This document shows positions 1-9,285 of a stretch of DNA of 46,591 nt, in pieces. The stretch is from Nevskia soli (lineage in GTDB: Bacteria; Pseudomonadota; Gammaproteobacteria; Nevskiales; Nevskiaceae). Location of the stretch: the NCBI GenBank assembly GCA_026224805.1, contig JAMFRN010000080.1:1-46591 (forward strand), in the 5' to 3' direction. How positions within the stretch are numbered: position 1 is the stretch's first letter; each line of letters begins with the position of its first letter. Under the pieces are notes generated by a model that was not told the origin of the DNA, searched no databases, and worked only from the letters and a program-made list of their open reading frames with translations. The position numbers and the translations under genes were made by a program.

Positions 1-1227
1 CACGGTGGCGAAGCCGCCGCCGTACATGGACAGGATGACGCAGGCGGTGGCGACAAACAGCAGCACCGCGCCAAGATGGCCGAAGGTCGGCAGCAGGCAA
101 TACAGCACGATGCCGAGCAGGAAAAATATGTAATAAGTGTTCTTGCGTCCGAGCCGGTCGGACAGCGAGGCCCAGAACAGGCGGCCGAGGCTGTTGAACA
201 AGCTGAGCAGGCCTACCAGCCCTGCGGCGATCGCCGCGATGGCGCCCTTCTGCTCCGGCGTGAGGCCGCCAGCCGCGGTATCGACTCCCAGCAGCCTGCC
301 GCCGAACACTTCCTGGAACATCGGCGAGGCCATCGCCAGCACCCCGATGCCGGCGCTGACATTGAGGCACAGCACACCCCAGATCGCCCAGAACTGCGGC
401 GTCTTCCAGGCCTTGCTCAGATGCACATGGCGGCGCGTGATCATGGCCTGGCCGCTGCTCTCCGGCGGATTCCAGCCGGCCGGCTTCCAGCCGTTGGGCG
501 GCACGCGGTAGCCGAAGGCGCCGCCGAGCATGAAGACGAAATACACCGCCGCCAGCACCAGATAGGTCTGCCACACGCCATTGCCGCCGTCGCCGGCGAA
601 ATGCTTCATCAGCATTGCCGCCAGCGGCGCGCCGATCATGGCGCCGCCGCCGAAGCCCATGATGGCGAAGCCGGTGGCCATGCCGCGCCGGTCCGGGAAC
701 CACTTGATCAGCGTCGACACCGGCGAGATGTAGCCCAGCCCCAGTCCGATACCGCCGAGTACGCCAGTGCCGAGCCAGAGGATCCACAGCTGGTGCTGGT
801 ACACGCCGAGCGCGCCAAGCACCAGCCCGCCGCTCCAGCACAAGGCCGCCACCACGCCGGCCTTGCGCGGTCCCGCCCGCTCCAGCCAGCCGCCCCACAG
901 GGCCGCGGCCAGACCCAGCACGACGATGAATAGGGTGAAGGTGAAGGTCTCCGAAGCCACCGACCAGTTGCAGCTGGTGGTGAACAGGTCGGCGCTCCAG
1001 CCGCCGGACTTGGGACAGGATGCGTCAGGACTGGCCAGCAACTTGGACATCGGCAGCCAGAACACCGAAAAGCCGTAAGCCATGCCGATGCACAGGTGGA
1101 TGGCCAGTGCCGCCGGCGGCACCAGCCAGCGGTTGAAGCCCGGACCGGCGACGGTTCTTTCCTTGTCCAGAATTCCCGCGCTCCGGCCCAGGGCGGGCTC
1201 CGGAATCGCGCCTCCGATACTCGACAT
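1..1227 (-). CDS. OFA-family MFS transporter (oxalate/formate antiporter-like), 3' end outside window
   Basis: The 409 visible codons run in frame to the window edge, so the C-terminus is missing. The start is ATG at 1227, preceded by GAGGAG about 8 bases upstream. After a hydrophilic N-terminus of about 30 residues come many hydrophobic segments typical of 12-helix MFS carriers. The stretch GYISPVSTLIKWFPDRRGMA (about residues 165-184) is the loop signature of the OFA branch (OxlT, YhjX). Family members move small carboxylates such as oxalate, formate or pyruvate across the inner membrane; the substrate here cannot be read from sequence. It is divergent from the HTH/PBP regulator at 1405, which probably controls it. 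The family call is strong, the substrate unknown. Confidence 0.88.
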   Translation of the reverse strand, partial: MSSIGGAIPEPALGRSAGILDKERTVAGPGFNRWLVPPAALAIHLCIGMAYGFSVFWLPMSKLLASPDASCPKSGGWSADLFTTSCNWSVASETFTFTLFIVVLGLAAALWGGWLERAGPRKAGVVAALCWSGGLVLGALGVYQHQLWILWLGTGVLGGIGLGLGYISPVSTLIKWFPDRRGMATGFAIMGFGGGAMIGAPLAAMLMKHFAGDGGNGVWQTYLVLAAVYFVFMLGGAFGYRVPPNGWKPAGWNPPESSGQAMITRRHVHLSKAWKTPQFWAIWGVLCLNVSAGIGVLAMASPMFQEVFGGRLLGVDTAAGGLTPEQKGAIAAIAAGLVGLLSLFNSLGRLFWASLSDRLGRKNTYYIFFLLGIVLYCLLPTFGHLGAVLLFVATACVILSMYGGGFATV

Positions 1228-1404
1228 GGTGTGCTCTCCTCGGTTTATTTATATATGCCCAATAGAACATATTGCGCCTGCCTGCTCGATTGGACTGCGA
1301 GTGAAGCTAGCATCAATATTGCTTGCTATAAATATGAATAGGCGTTCCAATTAAATAGGCTTTTTTAAGCCTATTTGCCGAAACGGTAAAAAAGGATCGG
1401 AAGC
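1228..1404. promoter_or_regulatory. Divergent promoter region with a perfect palindrome
   Basis: This 177-base AT-rich gap separates the transporter from the regulator. A perfect 9-base inverted repeat with a 4-base loop (AATAGGCTT / AAGCCTATT) lies at 1354-1375, about 30 bases before the regulator start. One more AATAGGC copy lies at 1338-1344. On the minus strand an AT-rich box (TATATAAATAA) lies just upstream of the transporter ribosome-binding site and could act as a -10 region. The palindrome is a plausible operator for autoregulation; that role is inferred. Confidence 0.5.
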
Positions 1405-2508
1405 ATGCTCAAGATGTCGATCAAGCCGCAGTGGCAACTCGAGCGGGACGACGGCCGCCAGCTGATGCCGCACCTGGTCAGCCTGCTGGCCAAGGTGCAC
1501 GAAACCCATACCCTGAGCGCAGCCTCGGCGCAGATGGGCCTGTCCTACCGCTATGCCTGGGGCCTGCTGCAGGAAGGCCAGCAGGCCTTTGGCGTGCCGC
1601 TGGTGAAAATGGTGCGCGGCCGCGGCGCGCAGCTCACCCCGCTGGGCGAGAAGCTGGTATGGGCCGACAAGCGCATCGCCGCGCGCCTGTCGCCGCTGCT
1701 CGACAGCCTGGCCTCGGAGCTGGAAGTGGAGGTGGAGCGGGCGCTGTCGCACGCGCAGAGCATCCTGCGCCTCCACGCCAGCCACGGCTTCGCGGTGCAG
1801 ACGCTGCGCCAGTCGCTGCAGCACGAGCAGGTGCCGATCGACCTGAAATACCGCAACGTGCAGGAAGCCCTGGGCTCGCTCAATAGCGGCAGCTGCGACC
1901 TGGCCGGGTTCCACGTACCCCTGGGCGAGCTGCAGCCGCTGGCCTTGCAGCACTACCTGCAGATGCTGCGCCCGGACAAGCAGCGCCTGGTGCACCTGGC
2001 CACGCGGCGCCAGGGCCTGATGGTGGCGCCGCACAACCCGAAGAACATCGGTGGCGTCGCCGACCTGGCCCGCCCCGGCGTCAGCTACGTCAATCGCCAC
2101 GAAGGCTCCGGCACCCGCCTGCTGCTGGACCTGCTGCTGCAGCGGGAGCAGCTCGACGGTCGCGCCATCCAGGGCTACGACAACTGCGAATTCACCCACG
2201 CCGCGGTGGCCGCCTACGTCGCCAGCGGCATGGCCGACGCCGGCCTCGGCGTGGAACCGGCGGCGCGGCGCTTCGAACTGGATTTCCTGCCGGTGGCGCG
2301 GGAGCGCTACTTCTTTATCTGCAACGCCAAGCTGCTCGACGCGCCGATGATGCGGCGCATCCTCGACATCCTGCGCAGCCGCGAATTCCAGCGCGCGGTG
2401 AACGCCCTGCCGGGTTACGACAGCGCCGGTTGCGGCGAGGTGCTGGGCATGGCGGAAGCATTCCCCGAGCTGGCGCAAGCCGCGCCGCGCGGCAGAAAGA
2501 CGGTGTAG
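1405..2508 (+). CDS. ModE-like HTH transcriptional regulator with PBP-like ligand domain
   Basis: A 367-residue protein. Residues about 20-85 form a winged HTH of the ModE/LysR N-terminal type (AASAQMGLSYRYAWGLLQ, then RGRGAQLTPLG). Residues about 115-330 resemble the PBP-like domain also found fused to MoeA-type proteins, including YVNRHEGSGTRLLLDLLLQ and the ASGMADAGLGVEPAARRF motif. Such HTH-PBP regulators usually sense a small anion or metal-oxyanion and sit beside transporters or molybdenum enzymes. The start is ATG 1405 behind AAGGATCGG; ATG 1414 is an alternative. It is divergent from the OFA transporter, the natural candidate target. The ligand is unknown. Confidence 0.85.
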   Translation: MLKMSIKPQWQLERDDGRQLMPHLVSLLAKVHETHTLSAASAQMGLSYRYAWGLLQEGQQAFGVPLVKMVRGRGAQLTPLGEKLVWADKRIAARLSPLLDSLASELEVEVERALSHAQSILRLHASHGFAVQTLRQSLQHEQVPIDLKYRNVQEALGSLNSGSCDLAGFHVPLGELQPLALQHYLQMLRPDKQRLVHLATRRQGLMVAPHNPKNIGGVADLARPGVSYVNRHEGSGTRLLLDLLLQREQLDGRAIQGYDNCEFTHAAVAAYVASGMADAGLGVEPAARRFELDFLPVARERYFFICNAKLLDAPMMRRILDILRSREFQRAVNALPGYDSAGCGEVLGMAEAFPELAQAAPRGRKTV

Positions 2509-2672
2509 CCAAGAGTCCACCAGATCGATCGCCACGGCCAGGTTGACGCGCCGCAACATGAGAACTGAGCCAGCTGCATGATCGGCGGCCATATTTCACG
2601 GATGACCGGGCACTTATTGCGCAACGCACAGGTCTACAGTGAAAGCGTCGTAGTCCGCATAGGAGGTCTGCG

Positions 2673-3008
2673 GTGCAGACGACAGGCAAAAGTCTGTTGC
2701 AGAGTGCCGTGTACGGCGCCACCATCGCCGCGCTCAGCTTCAGCTGTTTGCTCGCCGCCTGCGCCACCGACCACTCGCCATGGATGGATCACGCCACCCT
2801 GGTGATCCGGCCGTCCCAGCATCAGGCCGGAGTGGCCTTTGCCTTCGGCGCCGATCCGCCGCGCAAGGAAGCCGGCGCTCTGGCCAAGCGCAATATCGCC
2901 GCCACCATCGCCGCCGCCGCCGTGGTGCGGGACAACCCGCTGCCCAGCCTCGACACCATGGACTTCAAGGGCGGCCGCCTGTTCATCCATTCGCCCCGGG
3001 AACACTAA
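2673..3008 (+). CDS. Small putative lipoprotein, unknown function
   Basis: I do not recognise this 111-residue protein. It begins with GTG at 2673, six bases after a perfect AGGAGG (2661-2666), which fixes the start well. The N-terminus has a basic start, a hydrophobic stretch and a lipobox LAAC with Cys30, so it is probably a lipid-anchored envelope protein. The mature part of about 80 residues has no motif I know, but is Ala-rich with a short charged tail. It converges with the hydrolase gene ending at 3018, leaving 9 bases between the stops. Confidence 0.65.
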   Translation: MQTTGKSLLQSAVYGATIAALSFSCLLAACATDHSPWMDHATLVIRPSQHQAGVAFAFGADPPRKEAGALAKRNIAATIAAAAVVRDNPLPSLDTMDFKGGRLFIHSPREH

Positions 3009-3017
3009 GATCCGCGT

Positions 3018-3920
3018 TCAGGCGGCCTTGAGAAACTCGATGACCCGCTCGGCGAACTCGTCCGCCGCTTCCAGGTGCATGAAATGCCCCGCCTTGGGAA
3101 TGCCGACCAGCTCGTACTTGTCGCCGAACAGGTGCTCCTGATCGAGGAAGCTGGAAGGCAGGATGCAGGCATCGTTCTCGCCGTAGATGACCCGCGCCGG
3201 CACATAGATCGGCTTGAGCAGGAACTGCCAGGCCTCGCGCTGCAGCAGCGACAGCGGCAGGGCGCGGTAATAGCCCAGCGCCGCCTTCAGCCGCTGCACA
3301 TCGGAGAACGCCGCCTTGACCGGGCCGAAGTATTCCTCGGTCGGCTCCCAGCCCGGCGACCAGCTGCGCGCCAGGTCGCGCAGCCAGGCGAAATCGTTTT
3401 CACGGATGCGCCGCTCCGGCCAGCCCGGCAGCTGGAACTTGAACATGTAGTGCGAGGCGCGCAGCTGCTCGCGCGAGGGCCGCAGCAGGAAGCGCCGCGG
3501 ATGCGGCACCGCTGCGGTGACGATGCGCTTGATGCGGTCCGGCCGCAGCGCGGCGGCGCTGTAGGCGGCCAGCGCGCCCCAGTCGTGGCCCACCACCATC
3601 GCATCCTGCGCGCCGAAGTGCTCGGCCAGGGCGATGACATCGCGGCCCAGAGCCAGGCCGGAATAGTCGCGGTCCTCGGGCAGCGCGCCCGGCGGGTAGC
3701 CGCGCATGAACGGGGCCACCGCGCGGAAGCCGGCGGCGGACAGCTTGCGCACCAGGCCGGCCATGCTCCAGGCGGTGTCGGGGAAGCCGTGCAGGCACAG
3801 CACCAGCGGACGCTGGCTCGCCGCCCCCTCCGCCGGCTCGCCGCCACCCGACTCGAGGTAGGCGAACTCCATGCCATTGGCGCGGATGTAGCGGGGCTGC
3901 AAGTCGTCGGTATGGGTCAT
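3018..3920 (-). CDS. Alpha/beta hydrolase, epoxide hydrolase-like
   Basis: An alpha/beta-hydrolase fold enzyme of 300 residues from the chosen start. HGFPDTAWSM provides the HGxP oxyanion motif. VVGHDWGALAAY has Asp at the nucleophile elbow, as in epoxide hydrolases and haloalkane dehalogenases rather than Ser esterases. A late acid is visible in YGENDACI and the catalytic His in AGHFMHLE. Members open epoxides through an alkyl-enzyme ester; the physiological substrate is unknown. The frame stays open to a TTG at 3977, but two ATGs (3923, 3920) follow GAGG and the second has the better spacing, so I start there. Confidence 0.85.
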   Translation of the reverse strand: MTHTDDLQPRYIRANGMEFAYLESGGGEPAEGAASQRPLVLCLHGFPDTAWSMAGLVRKLSAAGFRAVAPFMRGYPPGALPEDRDYSGLALGRDVIALAEHFGAQDAMVVGHDWGALAAYSAAALRPDRIKRIVTAAVPHPRRFLLRPSREQLRASHYMFKFQLPGWPERRIRENDFAWLRDLARSWSPGWEPTEEYFGPVKAAFSDVQRLKAALGYYRALPLSLLQREAWQFLLKPIYVPARVIYGENDACILPSSFLDQEHLFGDKYELVGIPKAGHFMHLEAADEFAERVIEFLKAA

Positions 3921-4078
3921 CATGTCCTCGGGAGCGGGGGCGTCCTGGTGGGCCAATTTTATCTCCGCCCGCCGCAATGGTGACGGACTTCACAAAGTCG
4001 CTGGGTTCCGATGGCGATGATAAGGCCGCTGCGGCTATGCTGCCTGTCATTTTTATTGCAAGGAATTAGGGGCCGTCG

Positions 4079-4996
4079 ATGAAATTTCCGCGCCTGCTGC
4101 TGGCGGCGTTGCTTTTGTGCGCGCCGCATGTTTACGCCGATCCGGTCCCTGCTCCCGCCGTGCCGGACGCCAGCCAGCAACAGCAGAAGGCCGAGCAGTT
4201 GCTGGCCTCGCTGAAGCCGCAGCACGGCACCATCAAGCTGCCCAAGGATATCGCCACGCTGCAGCTCAGCGATGATTTCTACTACCTCTCGCCGGCCGAC
4301 GCCGATCGCCTGCTCAGCCAGGGCTGGGGCAACCCGCCCGGCATCAAGACCCTGGGCATGATCATGCCGCAGGCGGTGAGCCCGCTGGGGCGCGATGGCT
4401 GGGGCGTGGTCGTCACCTACAACGACGACGGCCATGTTTCGGACGCTGACGCCGCCAAGATCGACTACACCGAACTGCTGCAAAAAATGCAGAAAGAAGA
4501 CGTGGCGGAAAACGAGGTGCGCAAGAAGCAAGGTTACGCCGGCCTGCACCTGCTCGGCTGGGCCGAGCCGCCCAGCTACGACGCGCAGACTCACAAGATG
4601 ATCTGGGCGAAGGAACTGAAGGCCGATGACGCCGAGGTCAACACGCTGAATTACAGCATCCGCGTGCTCGGCCGCCAGGGCGTGCTGGAACTGAATGCGG
4701 TGGCGGCGATGCGCGATCTGCCGACCATCAAGGAACAGCTGCCCAAGGTGCTGGCCTTCACCAATTTCACCGGCGGCAACCGCTATACCGACTTCAATGC
4801 CAGCACCGACAAGGTGGCGGCCTACGGACTCGCCGCCCTGGTCGCCGGCGGCATCGCCGCCAAGGCCGGCCTGTTCGCCAAGCTGGGCCTGCTGCTGCTC
4901 GCCGCCAAGAAATTCATCATCATCGGCCTGGTGGCCGTGGCCGGCTTCTTCCGCAAGCTGTTCGGCGGCAAGCCGAAGACTCCGCCTTCCGGCTGA
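4079..4996 (+). CDS. DUF2167 family membrane protein
   Basis: A 305-residue protein with a signal peptide (cleavage likely after HVYA, residue 20), a long exported domain and two hydrophobic segments near the C-terminus (about residues 245-265 and 270-292), followed by a basic tail. Motifs such as DDFYYLSPADADRLL, GWGNPPG, GWGVVVTYNDDGHVSDADA and LNYSIRVLGRQGVLELNAV match the DUF2167 family as I know it. The family has no established biochemical role. The start is ATG 4079 behind AGGAATTAGGGG. It is divergent from the hydrolase gene. Confidence 0.85.
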   Translation: MKFPRLLLAALLLCAPHVYADPVPAPAVPDASQQQQKAEQLLASLKPQHGTIKLPKDIATLQLSDDFYYLSPADADRLLSQGWGNPPGIKTLGMIMPQAVSPLGRDGWGVVVTYNDDGHVSDADAAKIDYTELLQKMQKEDVAENEVRKKQGYAGLHLLGWAEPPSYDAQTHKMIWAKELKADDAEVNTLNYSIRVLGRQGVLELNAVAAMRDLPTIKEQLPKVLAFTNFTGGNRYTDFNASTDKVAAYGLAALVAGGIAAKAGLFAKLGLLLLAAKKFIIIGLVAVAGFFRKLFGGKPKTPPSG

Positions 4997-5046
4997 ACCG
5001 GCAAGACCGGATCTGCATGCGGCAGCCGCCGCCTGCCGGCCGATCT

Positions 5047-5259
5047 TCAGGACGAGCGGGAAACTCCGCCAGGCGCCTCGGCGGGACTGCGCAGTGCGCA
5101 GATCTGCCCGCTGCAATTGCCCTGATCCAGATACCAGCACTGGATATAGGCGGTCAGGCGGTTGCGGTATTCCTCCGGCACTTCATAGCCCTGGAAGATC
5201 CTGGAGATATCGTCCTGCGCCGCGGCAAGACTGGCTTCGATCCGATTCTGGTGCTTCAT
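5047..5259 (-). CDS. Small hypothetical protein, 70 residues
   Basis: I do not recognise this protein. From ATG 5259, preceded by GGGGGAAGCG, it encodes 70 residues with a helical, charged N-terminal half (MKHQNRIEASLAAAQDDISR) and a C-terminal part with three cysteines in YIQCWYLDQGNCSGQICALR. There is no signal peptide or membrane segment. The frame is open upstream to 5349, but that part is Cys/Arg-rich and looks non-coding. It sits alone between convergent DUF2167 and argG, so its reality rests on the ribosome-binding site and plausible composition only. Confidence 0.45.
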   Translation of the reverse strand: MKHQNRIEASLAAAQDDISRIFQGYEVPEEYRNRLTAYIQCWYLDQGNCSGQICALRSPAEAPGGVSRSS

Positions 5260-5408
5260 CGCTTCCCCCACCGCCGGCCCGCATGCCGGGCCAATCCGTG
5301 GGGCTATCAGACAACAGTCGCAGCGGACAAACCGCGATACGCCTCTCAATCCGGCGCCGCCAACCGCGCAACGCCGCGTCCACTGTGGAGTGGATCACGT
5401 AAACAGCC

Positions 5409-5437
5409 GGTTGGGGTGAGCGCAGCGAACCCCAACC
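5409..5437. repeat. Palindromic intergenic repeat (GGTTGGGGT...ACCCCAACC type)
   Basis: Arms GGTTGGGGT (5409-5417) and ACCCCAACC (5429-5437) are near-perfect complements around an 11-base GAGCGCAGCGA centre. This sequence type is familiar to me as a dispersed intergenic palindrome in many bacterial genomes. It lies about 10 bases beyond the argG stop and may act as a transcript end or mRNA stabiliser. Only one copy is in this window. Confidence 0.65.
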
Positions 5438-5447
5438 TACGGAACAC

Positions 5448-6659
<1,212 letters not shown>

Positions 6660-6706
6660 GGTGTCTGGAACGCGATGGGGGCGGGAGGCGGCGAAAAAGC
6701 GCGGGA

Positions 6707-6736
6707 ATTATAAGCCCCCGCCGGGCCACCGCGTAA
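6707..6736 (-). promoter_or_regulatory. Candidate sigma-70 promoter for argG
   Basis: On the minus strand a perfect TATAAT -10 (6707-6712) is followed, 18 bases upstream, by a weak TTACGC -35 (6731-6736). Transcription would start about 40 bases before the argG ATG. The -10 is convincing in this GC-rich background; the -35 is poor. No ArgR box was recognised. Confidence 0.5.
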
Positions 6737-6755
6737 CCGCCCGGCAGCACGATGT

Positions 6756-6761
6756 TATAGT
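6756..6761 (+). promoter_or_regulatory. Candidate -10 element for rnt
   Basis: TATAGT (five of six consensus positions) lies 26 bases before the rnt start in an otherwise GC-rich gap. No clear -35 is visible at 16-18 bases upstream, so this is tentative. Confidence 0.35.
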
Positions 6762-6787
6762 GCTGTCCCTCCCGCAGCCGCCCGTCC

Positions 6788-7438
6788 ATGGACCCTATCC
6801 CCCAACCGCCCCGCATGGGCCAGCGTTTTCGCGGCTTTCTGCCGGTGGTGGTGGACGTGGAGACCGGCGGCTTCAATTCCGTCACCGACGCGCTGCTGGA
6901 AATCGCCGTGGTGCTGGTACGGCTGGACGAGGCCGGCAACCTGGTGCGCGGCGAAACCTATGCCGCCCATGTCGAGCCTTTTCCAGGCGCCAACATCGAG
7001 CGCGCCTCGCTGGAAGTGAACGGCATAGACCCGCACCATCCGCTGCGCCTGGCCATGCCCGAGCGCGAGGCCCTGGCTAAGGTGTTCAAGCCGGTGCGCC
7101 AGGCGGTATCCGAGCAGGGCTGCACCCGCGCCATCCTGGTCGGCCATAACGCCCACTTCGACCTCGGCTTCCTCAACGCCGCGGTGGCCCGCTCCGACAT
7201 CAAGCGCAACCCCTTCCATCCCTTCTCCGCCTTCGACACGGTGACGCTGGGCGGCGCCGTGCTGGGCCAGACGGTGCTGGCCCGCGCACTGGAAGCGGCG
7301 AGCCTGCCCTACGACGCCAAGGAAGCTCATTCCGCGATCTACGACGCCGAACGCACCGCCGATCTGTTCTGCCTGCTGGTGAACCGCATGCGCTCGGTGC
7401 ATGCCAGCTTCACCGGCACCGGTAACGCCGTTGCCTAG
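6788..7438 (+). CDS. rnt: Ribonuclease T
   Basis: A 216-residue DEDDh exoribonuclease that trims the 3' ends of tRNA and other stable RNAs. The catalytic residues are all visible: [10 protein letters not shown] (Asp, Glu; about residues 20-29), [13 protein letters not shown] (Asp) and [15 protein letters not shown] (His and Asp). [20 protein letters not shown] is also typical of RNase T. RNase T is largely confined to Gammaproteobacteria, which helps place the organism. The start ATG 6788 lacks a strong Shine-Dalgarno sequence; ATG 6821 (MGQRF) is possible. Confidence 0.96.
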   Translation: MDPIPQPPRMGQRFRGFLPVVVDVETGGFNSVTDALLEIAVVLVRLDEAGNLVRGETYAAHVEPFPGANIERASLEVNGIDPHHPLRLAMPEREALAKVFKPVRQAVSEQGCTRAILVGHNAHFDLGFLNAAVARSDIKRNPFHPFSAFDTVTLGGAVLGQTVLARALEAASLPYDAKEAHSAIYDAERTADLFCLLVNRMRSVHASFTGTGNAVA

Positions 7439-7500
7439 ATCCCCGTCGGCCATCGCCCGGTACCGGACGGGGGATCAGCGACGGCCGCACAAAAGCGGCC
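7438..7500 (+). terminator. Two consecutive hairpins after rnt
   Basis: GATCCCCGTC (from 7438) pairs with GACGGGGGATC (to 7476) with one bulged G. A second hairpin GGCCGC / GCGGCC spans 7483-7500. No T-run follows, so if this ends the rnt transcript it is not a classical intrinsic terminator. Confidence 0.35.
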
Positions 7501-7561
7501 ACAAACCTGTTTCAGGCTGTAAAATTCCGTCTTTACACCCCGTTTTTCGCAGAATAACTAC

Positions 7562-9103
7562 ATGAATCTGAACCCCAGAACCAGGCTGGGACGTGGTGTC
7601 GCGACTCTTGCGTTCGCCGCCGCCAGCCTGTTGCCGGCCGGCGCCCATGCCGCCCCGGCATTCGGCTTCAATGACGTGGCACAGCGCGCCAAGCAGCTGG
7701 CCGCCCAGCCCTACAAGAGCCCGGACACCCGGCTGCCGCAGGCCTTGCAGGACCTGGGCTACGACAAATACAACGCCATCCACTTCAAGCCCGAGCAGGC
7801 CCACTGGGCCAAGGACAAGCTGCCGTTCGAGCTGCAGTTTTTCCACGAGGGCGAGTATTACAACCAGCCGGTCAAGATCAACGAGATCGGGCCCTACGGC
7901 GTACACGAGATCCGCTACAACCCGACCGACTTCGATTTCGGCGGCGCCCAGATCGATCCGGAGCAGTTCAAGAACCTGGGCTTCTCCGGCTTCCGCGTCC
8001 ACTACGCGCTGAACAACCCGAAACAGAAGGACGAGATGCTGGTGTTTCGCGGCGCCAGCTATTTCCGCGGCGTCGGCAAGGGCGAGCGCTACGGCCTGTC
8101 CGCCCGCGGCGTGGCAATCGACACCGGCCTGCTGTCGGGCGAGGAATTTCCGCGCTTCAGCGAATTCTGGATCGAACGGCCCAAGCCCGGCGACAAGCAA
8201 TTGGTCATCTACGCCCTGCTCGACTCCCGCCGCATCACCGGCGCCTACCGCTTCGAGGTCAAGCCCGGCGACGAGACCACGATGGACGTGAAGTCGCGCG
8301 TCTTCCTGCGCGAAAACGTCAGCAAGCTCGGCCTGGCGCCGCTGACCAGCATGTACCTGTTCGGCGAGAACCAGCACCCGGCCACGGACGACTATCGCAA
8401 CGAGGTGCATGACAGCGACGGCCTGTCGATGCACTCCGGCACCGGCGAGTGGATCTGGCGGCCGATGATCAACCCCAAGCGCCTGCAGGTCACCTCCTTC
8501 GGCATGACCAACCCGCAGGGCTTCGGCCTGATGCAGCGCGACCGCAGCTTCCACGACTACGAAGACCTGGATCTGCGCTACGACCTGCGCCCGAGCCTGT
8601 GGGTGGAACCGCAGGGCCTGTGGGGCCCGGGCCGGGTCGAACTGGTCAACATCCCCTCGCCCGACGAAACCAACGACAACGTCGTCGCCTACTGGGTACC
8701 CGACAACACGCCGCAGGCCGGCCAGTCGATGGACCTGAACTACATCCTGCACTGGCAGGGCGACAAGGACACCCGGCCCTCGCTGTCCTGGGTGATGCAG
8801 ACGCGACGCGGCCGCGGCTTCACCCGCAACCCCGACAACAGCATCAGCTACGTCATCGACTTCGTCGGCCCGGCGCTGGACAAGCTCAAGGCCGACGCCA
8901 AGGTCGAAGGCATCGTCTCGGTCGGCGCCAACGGCGAACTGCTGGAGCGCAACACTGTGCACAACGACGTCACCAACGGCTGGCGCCTGACCCTGCGCTT
9001 CCGCCGCGTCGACGACGACAAGCCGCTGGAACTGCGCGCCTACTTGCGCGGCGAGGATAGCACCTTGTCCGAAACCTGGAGCTACATCCTGCCGCCTGGC
9101 TGA
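7562..9103 (+). CDS. opgG: Glucans biosynthesis protein G
   Basis: A 513-residue periplasmic protein needed to finish osmoregulated periplasmic glucans. It has a clear Sec signal (cleavage near AHA, about residue 30) and the conserved MdoG blocks: FGFNDVAQRAKQLAAQPYK, ALQDLGYDKYNAIHFKPEQA, FRGASYFRGVGKGERYGLSA, TSMYLFGENQ and NPQGFGLMQRDRSFHDYEDL. OpgG acts in backbone formation or branching of beta-1,2-glucan made by OpgH. It lies upstream of opgH in the classical opgGH order, 182 bases apart with a hairpin between. The Shine-Dalgarno sequence is weak. Confidence 0.97.
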   Translation: MNLNPRTRLGRGVATLAFAAASLLPAGAHAAPAFGFNDVAQRAKQLAAQPYKSPDTRLPQALQDLGYDKYNAIHFKPEQAHWAKDKLPFELQFFHEGEYYNQPVKINEIGPYGVHEIRYNPTDFDFGGAQIDPEQFKNLGFSGFRVHYALNNPKQKDEMLVFRGASYFRGVGKGERYGLSARGVAIDTGLLSGEEFPRFSEFWIERPKPGDKQLVIYALLDSRRITGAYRFEVKPGDETTMDVKSRVFLRENVSKLGLAPLTSMYLFGENQHPATDDYRNEVHDSDGLSMHSGTGEWIWRPMINPKRLQVTSFGMTNPQGFGLMQRDRSFHDYEDLDLRYDLRPSLWVEPQGLWGPGRVELVNIPSPDETNDNVVAYWVPDNTPQAGQSMDLNYILHWQGDKDTRPSLSWVMQTRRGRGFTRNPDNSISYVIDFVGPALDKLKADAKVEGIVSVGANGELLERNTVHNDVTNGWRLTLRFRRVDDDKPLELRAYLRGEDSTLSETWSYILPPG

Positions 9104-9157
9104 AAAGCCGCGTGAGCAGCCCGAATGCCAGCCAAGGATGGCTGGGCCGGGCTTTTC
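9102..9157 (+). terminator. Hairpin between opgG and opgH (attenuator or processing site)
   Basis: Outer arms GAAAAGCC (9102-9109) and GGCTTTTC (9150-9157) enclose an inner stem CCAGCC / GGCTGG (9128-9145). The last arm ends in TTTTC. It overlaps the opgG stop codon. It could partly end transcription and lower OpgH relative to OpgG; that role is inferred. Confidence 0.4.
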
Positions 9158-9285
9158 CAGTGCGCTAACGCCGCGCCATGGATGGCGAAGATGAATGACA
9201 CAATAAAGACCCGTCCGAGAAGCAGAATAGCTTCAGACCAGCGCTTGTCACTGCAGCCGGGGACAGAGCGCGGATCGCAGCAGCG

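Noticed and set aside
1351..2592. A 413-codon minus-strand frame opposite the HTH/PBP regulator
   Set aside because: It is a composition artefact; the plus-strand frame has HTH and ligand-domain motifs and a ribosome-binding site.
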